64,000 nt of DNA from Bacteroidales bacterium (GTDB lineage Bacteria; Bacteroidota; Bacteroidia; Bacteroidales; WCHB1-69). The stretch covers positions 34,455 to 98,454 of the forward strand of contig JAKSMC010000006.1 of the NCBI GenBank assembly GCA_024400835.1, read 5' to 3'. Made by a program: the position numbers and the translations under genes. Of this stretch, positions 8,706-17,026 are shown one piece after another (within the stretch, counting starts at the first letter, position 1; each line of letters starts with the position of its first letter). Below the pieces are notes generated by a model. The model made no database searches. It saw only the letters and a list, made by a program, of their open reading frames with translations, and was not told where the DNA came from.

Positions 8706-9913
8706 TGTTCGACTTTAATCTTCTGAATCGTATTGACCAAGCTTTCGTCATACGGCATAGCCACGCGGATGTAGTTGTCCGTAAAGCCGAAAAGTTGTTC
8801 GTCTGCCACTTCAGTCTCCACCAACACCGAGCGTGTCTGGCCTTCGCATTGTGCGTAGAAAGCCATCTTCTTAGCATGGGAGAGCTCGAGCAGGCGTTCG
8901 GTACGTTCGTGTTTCACATCTTCGGGCACTTGGTCTTCCATCATATTCGCATGCGTACGAGGGCGGCGGGAGTAGGTGAAGACATGCATATAGCTGATTG
9001 GCAGTTCTTCCAAGAAGTGGTATGTTTCTTCAAAATCCTCATCCGTTTCACCGGGGAAACCCGTAATCACGTCGCAGGCAACGCAGGCATCAGGCATCAG
9101 TTTCTTAATCATCTGTACTTTTTCAGCATACTCGGCAGCGGTGTATCTGCGGCGCATCACAGAAAGGATACGGTCGCAGCCAGACTGCAACGGAATATGG
9201 AAATGCGGCATCAGGATCGGAGACTTAGCCACGAGCTTGATGATTTCCGGGGTGAGCATATCGGGTTCCAGAGAGGAAATGCGAACGCGTTCGATAGCAT
9301 TTTGTTTGACGATAGCCTTCAGCAGTTTGAGCAGGTTCTCGTTGGTGCCTTTGCCGAAGTCGCCCACGTTCACACCGGTGAGGTTCACTTCATGAACACC
9401 GGAGTCGGCGATATTCTGAATATTCTTGAGCACATTGGCAATATTGTCGCTACGGCTCTTTCCACGGGCAATCCATACCGTACAATAGGTGCAGTGGTTG
9501 TTACATCCGTCCTGGATTTTCAAGAACGAGCGGGTGCGGTCATGCACAGAGTAAGCATCAAAGAAGGCGGGCACGGGTTCAGCCTCGCGTTGGAGGATGA
9601 AATCCACGCAGCTCATCTTATTGGAGCTGCCGAAAACCTTGATGACACCGGACCAGCGCTCGAGGAGTTCCGGTTTCAGCGCACTGTAGCAGCCCACAAC
9701 GACGATGGATGCCAAAGGATTCTCCCGATGCAGTTTGGAAGCCACATTTCGAGTCTTCTTTTCAGCGGACTGAGTAACAGCGCAGGTATTCAGGATGATG
9801 ATTTCGGGAATGCCGCCCTGCTGCCAGCCGTTGGCTTCCAATTTAGCTGCAATGGCAGCCGATTCGCTGAAGTTCAGCTTACAACCTAAAGTATGAATCG
9901 CAAAATTTTTCAT
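8687..9913 (-). CDS. mtaB: tRNA t6A37 methylthiotransferase MtaB
   Basis: A 408-residue radical-SAM methylthiotransferase that converts t6A to ms2t6A at position 37 of ANN-decoding tRNAs. The MtaB-type N-terminus HTLGCKLNFSES is present, with the UPF0004 cluster cysteines C11, C44 and C75, and the radical-SAM triad C137-x3-C141-x2-C144. A C-terminal TRAM domain (about 345-405) completes the protein. The N-terminal TLGCKLN pattern separates MtaB from MiaB and RimO. It overlaps the M16 gene and follows nadB by 11 nt, suggesting a nadB-mtaB-M16-recR transcript. Confidence 0.93.
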   Translation of the reverse strand: MKNFAIHTLGCKLNFSESAAIAAKLEANGWQQGGIPEIIILNTCAVTQSAEKKTRNVASKLHRENPLASIVVVGCYSALKPELLERWSGVIKVFGSSNKMSCVDFILQREAEPVPAFFDAYSVHDRTRSFLKIQDGCNNHCTYCTVWIARGKSRSDNIANVLKNIQNIADSGVHEVNLTGVNVGDFGKGTNENLLKLLKAIVKQNAIERVRISSLEPDMLTPEIIKLVAKSPILMPHFHIPLQSGCDRILSVMRRRYTAAEYAEKVQMIKKLMPDACVACDVITGFPGETDEDFEETYHFLEELPISYMHVFTYSRRPRTHANMMEDQVPEDVKHERTERLLELSHAKKMAFYAQCEGQTRSVLVETEVADEQLFGFTDNYIRVAMPYDESLVNTIQKIKVEQCRTIL

Positions 9914-9924
9914 AACCGTGGGTA

Positions 9925-11502
9925 TTATTTAGTACTATTTTGATGCGGTGGATAATCCAATGAATAATGCAGGCCTCTGCTCTCCTTGCGTGCCATGGCA
10001 TGCTTGATAATCAGATAGCCGACATTAATCATATTGCGAAGTTCGCAGATTTCAGGTATAAGGATGGATTTCTTATACAGTTCCTCAGTTTCACGATAGA
10101 GGATCTCAAGTCTGTCAAAAGCACGTTGCAAACGCAGGTTGGAGCGCACGATGCCTACGTAGCTGCTCATTATCGTCTGCAGTTCCTTGCGGGATTGGGT
10201 GATCAGGACCATTTCCTCGTTCAGCACGGTGCCGTCGCTGTTCCAGTCAGGCACATCGTCACAGAACTGGATGGTCGGGATAATCTGCATGGACTTGATA
10301 CATGCGCGATGGGAGAAGACCAATGCCTCAAGCAGCGAGTTGGAAGCCAGACGATTGGCTCCGTGCAAGCCGGTAGAGGCACATTCGCCGGAAGCGAACA
10401 GATTGGTGATGGACGTGGCGCCCCACTCGTCCGTCTGGATACCGCCACAGGAGTAATGAGCGACGGGAACAACAGGTATCATCTCTTTTGTGATATCTAT
10501 ACCGATGCTGAGGCATTTGGCATAGATATTGGGGAAATGTTCGAAGATTTCCTGTTTCGGAATCAGAGTGGTGTCGAGATAGACATGGTCAACGCCCTGG
10601 CGTTTCATTTCGGAGTCGATAGCGCGAGCCACGATATCACGGGGAGCCAGAGAGCCGCGTTCGTCGTATTTGTCGACAAAAGCATTGCCATTAGCATCCT
10701 TGAGGATAGCACCGGCGCCGCGCATAGCCTCAGTGATGAGGAAGGATGGCGACTCCTTGGGATTATACAGAGAAGTCGGGTGGAACTGGACGAACTCCAT
10801 GCCGCGGACAGTGCCCTTGGCACGATAGACCATAGCCACACCGTCGCCAGTAGCGACTTTGGGATTGGTTGTATGTTCGTAAACCATGCCATTACCGCCT
10901 GTTGCCATCATCGTGATTTTAGCGAGAACGGTGTCAACTTCCTTTGTGTCGGGATTATAGATATACGCACCGTAGCAGGTGATGTCGGTGGAGCGACGCG
11001 TCACCTCCACGCCCAAGTGGTGTTGGGTGATGATTTCGAGTGCGATTCTATTTTCAATGATTTCAATATTCTTATGTCTTTTGGCCGCGGAGATCAGTTT
11101 TTCCTCAATCTCATAGCCAGTCATATCCTTATGATGGAGGACGCGGAATTCAGAATGGCCGCCTTCTTTAGCGAGTGCGAAGCTGCCGTCCTGGTTTTTG
11201 TCAAAGTCAACGCCCCATTCCACGAGTTCCATGACGCGTTCAGTAGATTCGCGAATCGTCAGTTCAACGATATGGCGGTCTGAGAGTTCGTCACCGGCGA
11301 CCATCGTGTCCTGGATGTGTTTTTCATACGAGTCGGGTTGGTATACCACAGAAGCGATGCCTCCCTGCGCGTAACGTGTAGAGCCTTCGTCCATCTTAGT
11401 CTTGGTGACCATGAGGACTTTTCCAAAATTAGCGGCTTTGAGGGCAAATGTCAAGCCTGCCACGCCAGAACCGATAACCAAAAAATCAACTTTTTTGCGC
11501 AT
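9925..11502 (-). CDS. nadB: L-aspartate oxidase NadB
   Basis: A 525-residue FAD enzyme that oxidises L-aspartate to iminoaspartate, the first step of NAD synthesis; with fumarate as acceptor it works without oxygen. Visible: the dinucleotide-binding loop VIGSGVAGL near the N-terminus, the substrate loop STRYAQGGIASV, EFVQFHPTSL and the active-site SCGGIQTDEWG. I prefer the ATG at 11502 (MRKKVDFLVIGSG) over the TTG at 11511, because the family usually starts within about ten residues of the FAD loop. A -7 box at 11527-11534 follows the tsf terminator, so nadB starts a new transcript. nadA and nadC are not in the window. Confidence 0.95.
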   Translation of the reverse strand: MRKKVDFLVIGSGVAGLTFALKAANFGKVLMVTKTKMDEGSTRYAQGGIASVVYQPDSYEKHIQDTMVAGDELSDRHIVELTIRESTERVMELVEWGVDFDKNQDGSFALAKEGGHSEFRVLHHKDMTGYEIEEKLISAAKRHKNIEIIENRIALEIITQHHLGVEVTRRSTDITCYGAYIYNPDTKEVDTVLAKITMMATGGNGMVYEHTTNPKVATGDGVAMVYRAKGTVRGMEFVQFHPTSLYNPKESPSFLITEAMRGAGAILKDANGNAFVDKYDERGSLAPRDIVARAIDSEMKRQGVDHVYLDTTLIPKQEIFEHFPNIYAKCLSIGIDITKEMIPVVPVAHYSCGGIQTDEWGATSITNLFASGECASTGLHGANRLASNSLLEALVFSHRACIKSMQIIPTIQFCDDVPDWNSDGTVLNEEMVLITQSRKELQTIMSSYVGIVRSNLRLQRAFDRLEILYRETEELYKKSILIPEICELRNMINVGYLIIKHAMARKESRGLHYSLDYPPHQNSTK

Positions 11503-11526
11503 TTTAGACAATATTTAAAACGGCGG

Positions 11527-11534
11527 CAAAAGTA
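11527..11534 (-). promoter_or_regulatory. -7 promoter box for nadB
   Basis: Minus-strand TACTTTTG, 24 nt before the ATG at 11502 and downstream of the tsf terminator; fits TAnnTTTG. Confidence 0.55.
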
Positions 11535-11586
11535 CAAAAAAATGTGTTAACGTTCACTCTTCCATTGATTTTTTGAATAAAGGGGC

Positions 11587-11620
11587 AAAAAGAAAGGGGC
11601 TGTCGGTAAAGACAGCCCCC
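11587..11620 (-). terminator. Rho-independent terminator of the rplM-rpsI-rpsB-tsf operon
   Basis: On the minus strand GGGGCTGTC and GACAGCCCC form a 9-bp GC-rich stem with a 6-nt loop, followed by TTTCTTTTT. It begins 26 nt after the tsf stop codon. Confidence 0.85.
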
Positions 11621-11646
11621 GTATTGTGAGTAAAAAGACTCTGAAA

Positions 11647-12651
11647 TTATTCGCCGATTTGACGACGGATGAATGCTGTGCATTCGAGTTCTTTGTCGTT
11701 AGCGTGGATAAAGTCGCGGACACTTTGTTTGCCGTCGCCACCCATAACGAGTTCTTGGTACATCAAAGTATTCTCTTTGAAGAATTTGACCAGACGACCT
11801 TGAGCGATCTGTTGGATTTGAGCTTCATTGAGGTTAGCAGCTTTCTTTTCAGCTTCTTCAACTTTGATTTTGCGAGCGAGTTCAGCTTGTTCTTCAGTGA
11901 TCCAGCCCTTAGCCATGTTGGAGTTGATGTGGTCATCGCTGTCAACGTGAGCAGGATTGATGCCAGCTTTCTTCAAAGCAGCTTCAACAGCCTTGCCGAC
12001 GAGTTCTTGGCGAGTTTTATCAACTGCGACTGCCAATTCTCTATCTTTCACTTCTTGAGAAATAGCGTTTTCATCCAATGCGAGCGGATTCATAGCGGTG
12101 ATATGGAGAGCGACGTTGTGAGCGGCTTCTCTAGCATTATCATCGTTTTTGTTGAAGCCAACGAGGGTAGCTTTGTGGTTGCCCATGTGGATATAGGATT
12201 CCACGTAAGCAGCTTCGAGAACGTCGTAGTGAGGCAGTTCGAGTTTTTCGCCTGTCTTACCAGTGAGTTCAGTAAGTTTGTCAGCCACCTTCATACCGTT
12301 GAAGTTCATCTCGAGGAGTTCTTCACGGGTGTTGATGTTAGCAGCGATAGCAGCATCGAGGAGGCTGTCAACGAAGTTAACGAATTCTTCGCCTTTAGCC
12401 ACGAAGTCGGTTTCGCAAGCCACGAGGAGCATATAGCCCTTGGTGTGGTCAGCGTTCGTCTTAGCGACGAGACGGCCTTCGTTAGATTCGCGGTCAGCGC
12501 GTTTAGCGGCAACTTTTTGACCTTTTTTGCGGAGGATATCGATAGCTTTTTCGAAATCGCCGTCAGCTTCTACGAGCGCTTTCTTGCAGTCCATCATACC
12601 GATACCGGTCTGTTGTCTTAATTTATTTACATCAGCAGCAGTAATTGCCAT
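11647..12651 (-). CDS. tsf: translation elongation factor Ts
   Basis: A 334-residue guanine-nucleotide exchange factor for EF-Tu. The N-terminal UBA-like segment (to residue 45) has TGIGMMDCKKALVEADGDF, and the core starts with SNEGRLVAK and the second signature VACETDFVAKGEEF. The length of about 330 residues is as in other Bacteroidota, longer than the enterobacterial protein. Last gene of the operon, 36 nt after rpsB, and followed by a strong terminator. Confidence 0.97.
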   Translation of the reverse strand: MAITAADVNKLRQQTGIGMMDCKKALVEADGDFEKAIDILRKKGQKVAAKRADRESNEGRLVAKTNADHTKGYMLLVACETDFVAKGEEFVNFVDSLLDAAIAANINTREELLEMNFNGMKVADKLTELTGKTGEKLELPHYDVLEAAYVESYIHMGNHKATLVGFNKNDDNAREAAHNVALHITAMNPLALDENAISQEVKDRELAVAVDKTRQELVGKAVEAALKKAGINPAHVDSDDHINSNMAKGWITEEQAELARKIKVEEAEKKAANLNEAQIQQIAQGRLVKFFKENTLMYQELVMGGDGKQSVRDFIHANDKELECTAFIRRQIGE

Positions 12652-12687
12652 AATTGATAATCTTTAAAAAGTTAATACTAAATCGAA

Positions 12688-13500
12688 TTATTCGTTTTTA
12701 GAAGCGGGGCGACGGCCGTTTCTTCTGCGAGGAGCATCGCCTTCGTTTTCTTCTGTGCCTTCGTTTTCAACGTCAGCGTTTTCCATTTCCTCGAGTTGAG
12801 CGTCCTTGTTCATTTCACGTTCAGCGAGGCCTTCTTTGATACCTTCGCAGACAGCCTTGAGGATAACGGCGATAGACTTGGATGCATCGTCATTTGCCGG
12901 AATCGGGAAGTCGATAGCGCGAGGATCAGAGTTTGTGTCGACGATAGCGAAAGTCGGGATGGCGAGTTTGCGAGCTTCAGCCAAAGCGATGTGTTCTTTC
13001 ATAACGTCAACGATGAAGACTGCAGCCGGGAGGCGGTTCAGGTCAGCGATAGAGCCCAAGTTCTTGTCGAGTTTGGCGCGCTCACGTTGGATCTGAAGTC
13101 TTTCACGTTTGGAAATGTTCTTGAATTGAGGGCTTTCGATCAAGTGGTCGATGTCGGACATTTTTTTCACAGCCTTGCGGATGGTGAAGAAGTTGGTGAG
13201 CATACCGCCCGGCCAACGTTCGGTAACGTAAGGCATACCGACTTCCTTAACCATAGAGGAAACAGTTTCCTTAGCCTGTTTCTTAGTAGCGACGAAGAGG
13301 ATCTTGCGGCCGGAACGAGCGATGTTCTTTGCAGCTTCAGCTGCGCGGTCGATCATTTCGCTGGTTTTGTATAAGTCGATGATGTGGATACCGTTTTTCT
13401 CCATGAAGATATAAGGAGCCATTGCGGGATTCCATTTTCTTTTGAGGTGTCCGAAGTGACAACCTGCATCTAATAATTCTTCAAATTGTAATCTTGACAT
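12688..13500 (-). CDS. rpsB: 30S ribosomal protein S2
   Basis: A 270-residue small-subunit protein. The family signatures LDAGCHFGHLKRKWNPAM near the N-terminus and AIVDTNSDPRAIDFPIPANDD near residue 185 are intact. The last 45 residues are a low-complexity acidic tail that ends in RRRNGRRPASKNE, a lineage-specific extension. Placed between rpsI and tsf as in other Bacteroidota; a 115-nt gap to rpsI could hold an internal promoter, but I see no clear -7 box. Confidence 0.97.
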   Translation of the reverse strand: MSRLQFEELLDAGCHFGHLKRKWNPAMAPYIFMEKNGIHIIDLYKTSEMIDRAAEAAKNIARSGRKILFVATKKQAKETVSSMVKEVGMPYVTERWPGGMLTNFFTIRKAVKKMSDIDHLIESPQFKNISKRERLQIQRERAKLDKNLGSIADLNRLPAAVFIVDVMKEHIALAEARKLAIPTFAIVDTNSDPRAIDFPIPANDDASKSIAVILKAVCEGIKEGLAEREMNKDAQLEEMENADVENEGTEENEGDAPRRRNGRRPASKNE

Positions 13501-13614
13501 TTTTTAATTTTTTAATTGTTTACATTCTTAAAAGCAACCACGGGGTAGTTCTTGTGAAATCGCCGCAGTTTCGATACTAAACAAGCGTACGTAATATAAT
13601 ATATGTATAAAATA

Positions 13615-14001
13615 TTAACGTTTGCTGAATTGGAATCTCTTACGAGCCTTAGGTTGACCGGGTTTCTTACGTTCAACCATACGCGGGTCACGACGGAGGA
13701 ATCCTTGAACCTTCATAGTCTTACGGAGTTCAGGATTGATTTCGACGAGAGCCTTTGCGATAGCCATACGAAGAGCTTCTGCCTGACCTGTAACGCCACC
13801 GCCATCGAGGTTTGCCTTGATGTCATATTGACCGAGAACTTCAGCCAAGCGGAGGGGTTGTTCTACTTTGAATTGTAATGTAGGAACACAGAAATATTCC
13901 TTATAATCGCGGTTGTTGACCTTGATTTCGCCACTGCCCGGTTTCATGTACAGACGAGCAACAGCCGTTTTTCTTCTGCCTAATGTATTTGTTACTTCCA
14001 T
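13615..14001 (-). CDS. rpsI: 30S ribosomal protein S9
   Basis: A 128-residue protein of the small-subunit head. GRRKTAVARLYMKPGSGEI at the N-terminus, the signature GGGVTGQAEALRMAIAKAL, and the basic C-terminus ending in KRFQFSKR, whose last Lys-Arg reach the P-site tRNA, are all present. Two nucleotides after the rplM stop codon, the usual L13-S9 pair. Confidence 0.97.
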   Translation of the reverse strand: MEVTNTLGRRKTAVARLYMKPGSGEIKVNNRDYKEYFCVPTLQFKVEQPLRLAEVLGQYDIKANLDGGGVTGQAEALRMAIAKALVEINPELRKTMKVQGFLRRDPRMVERKKPGQPKARKRFQFSKR

Positions 14002-14003
14002 TG

Positions 14004-14459
14004 TTATTTGATGTCGTTAACGTTTATTAATTTGGGTTGCTGTGCTTCATGCGGATGGTTCGGACCAACGTAAACGTGAAGGTTACGATAGAGTTGGTCG
14101 CCGAGTCTGTTCTTCGGGAGCATGCCTCTGATGGCGTGTTCGAGAATACGCTCGGGATATTTGCGCATGAATTCCTTCGGTGTTGCGAAGCGTTGGCCAC
14201 CAGGATATGTGGTGTGGTGTACGTATTGTTTCTCGCTCCATTTGTTACCGGAGAATTTTACCTTTTCAGCATTGATAATGATAACGTTGTCACCACAATC
14301 GAAGCTCGGTGTGTAATAGGGTTTCGTTTTGCCTTTCAAAATGCGTGCGACCACTGTTGCGAGACGGCCGACTACCATTTCCTGTGCATCGATTAAAACC
14401 CACTCTTTCTTGACGATGTCTTTGTTCGCCGAAATTGTTTTGTAACTTACTGCATCCAT
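14004..14459 (-). CDS. rplM: 50S ribosomal protein L13
   Basis: A 151-residue large-subunit protein, first gene of the operon. Signature regions WVLIDAQEMVVGRLAT, GDNVIIINAEKVKFSGNKW and MLPKNRLGDQLYRNLHVYVG are complete. The transcript has an unusually long leader (113 nt from the -7 box at 14573-14580) with a perfect hairpin at 14485-14510, which is a reasonable place for autoregulation by L13 or another ribosomal protein (inference). Confidence 0.97.
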   Translation of the reverse strand: MDAVSYKTISANKDIVKKEWVLIDAQEMVVGRLATVVARILKGKTKPYYTPSFDCGDNVIIINAEKVKFSGNKWSEKQYVHHTTYPGGQRFATPKEFMRKYPERILEHAIRGMLPKNRLGDQLYRNLHVYVGPNHPHEAQQPKLINVNDIK

Positions 14460-14484
14460 TTTTTAAGTTTGTTGTGTTTTTAGA

Positions 14485-14510
14485 GGGAAATGTCTTCACC
14501 CACATTTCCC
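14485..14510 (-). promoter_or_regulatory. hairpin in the rplM leader
   Basis: GGGAAATGT and ACATTTCCC form a perfect 9-bp stem with an 8-nt loop about 25 nt before the rplM ATG. It has no T-run, so it is not a terminator; a leader structure for ribosomal-protein feedback is plausible but unproven. Confidence 0.45.
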
Positions 14511-14572
14511 GAGATTTTTAATTAATTTTCCTTTACTAACATTAAGGACAATAATCGGTATTTTTAGGCGCG

Positions 14573-14580
14573 CAAAAGTA
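14573..14580 (-). promoter_or_regulatory. -7 promoter box of the rplM operon
   Basis: Minus-strand TACTTTTG followed by GCGCGC, a strong fit to TAnnTTTG; 113 nt before the rplM ATG. Confidence 0.6.
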
Positions 14581-14918
14581 CATTTTTTTCTTTACCCCGC
14601 AACCCCAGCAAAGTTCTTTTCTTTATTTATTTTTATCTGAAAATCTGATAGTTACAAAATCAGAAATCAACAACTCCTAATACCACCCCGGATTTTTCGG
14701 AGGAAAAAGCATTGATTTTTACATTCAAGATACGATTTTTGGGCGGCCCGGCATCGCCAACGCTCAAGCCTACGCCATGCCGTCGGGCTTTCCACCCTAA
14801 CTGCGCGCTCTGTAAGGACGTTACGCACCGCTCCTCCCGACAAGCCGCGCTTGTAAATGGGTTCCAATCCCTGCCGCGACCCGTCTTGGCCCATTGCTCC
14901 CCGACTTGCTCACTTATC
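14581..14918. other. non-coding region with a GC-rich block
   Basis: Between the rplM promoter and the end of aroA. The left half (to about 14735) is AT-rich and featureless. From about 14740 the composition switches abruptly to GC-rich DNA with many short complementary words (for instance GGCGGCCCGG, TCCCGACAAGCCGCGC, GGGTTCCAATCCCTGCCG). Short open frames exist on both strands but none resembles a protein. The block resembles the structured GC-rich intergenic repeats I have seen in Bacteroidota genomes, though I cannot name it. Confidence 0.4.
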
Positions 14919-16070
14919 CTACCGGACCACCCTCCCTAATTGGGACAGACTGGACGCCCCCAATGATTTGCGCAGACAAGACGTGTCATCCAAAATCGCC
15001 TGTGGTCCAAACAGCGAGAACGCCATCGCCAGCCGGTGGTCGCGATGCGTCTGAAACGCGTACGGCTCCGGAGGCCATAAGGCACGAGGCCTCCCTATCA
15101 CACGCAGGCTGTCCTCTTCACAGACCACTTCGGCAAACGGGGCCAACTCCTCGGCAAGAATATGCGCCCTATCAGATTCTTTATAGGCCAAATTGTGGGT
15201 ATGCAGGAATGTGAAATCAGCCGGAAGCAGGCTGGCCAGTGCAGCCATCACGGGTACCACGTCCAGATGGTCGGCGACATCGAAAGTCCGCGAAATCGGC
15301 TGCCGCAAAGCAGAAGCCGAAATTCTCACACCGTCCGAAGTTTCCACGCTGGAAACGCCCAAATCGGCGAACCACTGGGCCACAACGGCATCACCCTGCG
15401 CGGAGCAGAGCGACAACTCTTTCAAATCGAGTTCCTGACCGGGATGCAGCACGGCATACGCGTACCAGAAGAGCGCCGCGCTCCAGTCCCCCACCCTGCC
15501 CACGACAAGCTCGCGTTCGGGCAATTCTGGAATGCAGACACGCGAGTCGGTCAGCGCCTGGGTAAGGTAAATGTACGATGACGAAGGGATTACGGCAGGA
15601 TCGAGATGCAACGTCTGCAGGCCCAATTTCGGGGCAATCAGCAACAAGGCAGACGCGAACTGGCTGGAGCGGTGGGCATCAACCGTCAGGGTATCTGCGG
15701 AAAGGCTCCTGCCGGAAATCAGCCACCCGTTTTCCGACTGCAGGATGGAGGCGCCAATCGACGTCAGGACGCTTATCAGTTCAGCAGCAGGGCGCTGCAA
15801 GAGGCGTGGCGCGCCAGTCAACAACCACTGACCGGGTGTCACCGAGAGCAACGCCATCATAAAACGATATGCAGCGCCACAGTCTTCAACATCAACAGTT
15901 GCACCTGTTCCTTCGTGCTGCGCGATGGCAGTCAGCGCACGATGCGTGACAAGCACGTCGTTGCACTCCGTTTCAGGCACGGGCAGCACCTCGCCAGTCA
16001 GCCCGAAATGGTAAACCATCTGTCTGATAATTATACTTTTACACCGTGGCAAGGTTATTGCTGAAATCAT
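14919..16070 (-). CDS. aroA: 3-phosphoshikimate 1-carboxyvinyltransferase (divergent)
   Basis: A 383-residue EPSP synthase, sixth step of the shikimate pathway (shikimate-3-phosphate plus PEP). Catalytic landmarks survive: K11-S12 and R16 of KSIIIR, the GxxxRF loop in DCGAAYRFMM (Ala where Thr is usual), RPAAEL, SSQFASALLL, KESDRAH and HRDHRLAM. The C-terminal Lys region reads CLRKSLGAS instead of the usual KSFP. It is 30-40 residues shorter than typical and quite divergent. The ATG is only 5 nt from a -7 box (16076-16083), so the mRNA may be leaderless. Divergent from the rhomboid gene; no other aro gene nearby. Confidence 0.85.
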   Translation of the reverse strand: MISAITLPRCKSIIIRQMVYHFGLTGEVLPVPETECNDVLVTHRALTAIAQHEGTGATVDVEDCGAAYRFMMALLSVTPGQWLLTGAPRLLQRPAAELISVLTSIGASILQSENGWLISGRSLSADTLTVDAHRSSQFASALLLIAPKLGLQTLHLDPAVIPSSSYIYLTQALTDSRVCIPELPERELVVGRVGDWSAALFWYAYAVLHPGQELDLKELSLCSAQGDAVVAQWFADLGVSSVETSDGVRISASALRQPISRTFDVADHLDVVPVMAALASLLPADFTFLHTHNLAYKESDRAHILAEELAPFAEVVCEEDSLRVIGRPRALWPPEPYAFQTHRDHRLAMAFSLFGPQAILDDTSCLRKSLGASSLSQLGRVVR

Positions 16071-16075
16071 GGCCG

Positions 16076-16083
16076 CAAAAATA
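16076..16083 (-). promoter_or_regulatory. -7 promoter box for aroA
   Basis: Minus-strand TATTTTTG followed by CGG; only 5 nt before the ATG at 16070, so transcription should begin at or next to the start codon. Confidence 0.55.
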
Positions 16084-16094
16084 GGATTTTTTAG

Positions 16095-16102
16095 TACTTT
16101 TG
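16095..16102 (+). promoter_or_regulatory. -7 promoter box for the rhomboid operon
   Basis: TACTTTTG followed by CGCGC; fits TAnnTTTG. It is back to back with the aroA box and 81 nt before the ATG at 16184. Confidence 0.55.
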
Positions 16103-16183
16103 CGCGCTTTTTTTATAATAGAAAATAATATAACCTTACGAGTTGAGTTATTATCTCTCATCTCTCAATTCTAAACTCGGAAT

Positions 16184-17026
16184 ATGGACAATCAAATCAG
16201 AATGGGCGGTTTCAATCTGCTGCCTCCCGGCGTCAAAAACCTGCTCATCGTCAATATATTAGTATTTCTGGCCACCACCATTTTCGCAAGCACGGGGCTC
16301 TGCGACCTGAACAAGCTGTTAGGCCTTCATTATGTCTCTGCTCCCGACTTCCGGCCGTGGCAGTTCATCACCTATATGTTCATGCATGGCAATTTCTCGC
16401 ACATCTTCTTCAACATGTTCGCACTTTGGATGTTCGGTTCTGCCATTGAGAACTACTGGGGGACCAAGCGTTTCCTCATCTACTATCTCATCACGGGTGT
16501 GGGCGCTGCGTTGGTACACTATCTCATCACCTTCCTCCAGATTCATCCGATGCTTTCCCTTTTCGACCAATTCCTGAACAATCCAAGCGTGGAGACGTTC
16601 CGATATTTGGCAGAGAACAACAAGGACGTACGTTTCAGGGACATGTTCGACAACAACCTGCTCTACCTGCAGCAGAATCCGAAGTCCATCAACCAATTGG
16701 TTGAAATCACGGCCAATGCGCGCGACCAGTTCCTGAACAGTTTCAACATCGTGGGCGCTTCCGGCGCTGTATTCGGACTGCTGTTAGCCTTCGGCATGCT
16801 GTTCCCGAATTCAGAGATATATGTCTATTTCCTGCTGCCCATCAAGGCAAAATGGTTCGTTGTCATCTATGGTGTTATCGAATTAGTTTCCGGTGTTGCC
16901 GGCGCTGGTGACGGCATTGCGCACTTCGCCCATCTCGGCGGCATGTTATTCGGCATCATCCTCATCCTGCTTTGGCGGAAAAATGACCGAAACCAACGAA
17001 ACAACTACTACTATTACGGAGAATAA
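16184..17026 (+). CDS. rhomboid family intramembrane serine protease
   Basis: A 280-residue membrane protease with six predicted membrane segments. The catalytic serine S193 lies in GASGAVFG and the catalytic histidine H250 in AHLGGMLFG; the HGNFSHIFFNMFALW segment before them carries the conserved His-Asn pair of the family. Between the third and fourth membrane segments is a soluble insertion of about 75 residues (110-185), as in many Bacteroidota rhomboids. Substrate unknown. Its stop codon overlaps the next start (TAATG), so it is translationally coupled to the EEP protein. Confidence 0.93.
   Translation: MDNQIRMGGFNLLPPGVKNLLIVNILVFLATTIFASTGLCDLNKLLGLHYVSAPDFRPWQFITYMFMHGNFSHIFFNMFALWMFGSAIENYWGTKRFLIYYLITGVGAALVHYLITFLQIHPMLSLFDQFLNNPSVETFRYLAENNKDVRFRDMFDNNLLYLQQNPKSINQLVEITANARDQFLNSFNIVGASGAVFGLLLAFGMLFPNSEIYVYFLLPIKAKWFVVIYGVIELVSGVAGAGDGIAHFAHLGGMLFGIILILLWRKNDRNQRNNYYYYGE

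Noticed and set aside
14741..15214. Short plus-strand frames in the GC-rich block beside aroA.
   Set aside because: They overlap aroA in antisense or are composed of biased repeats, with no domain.
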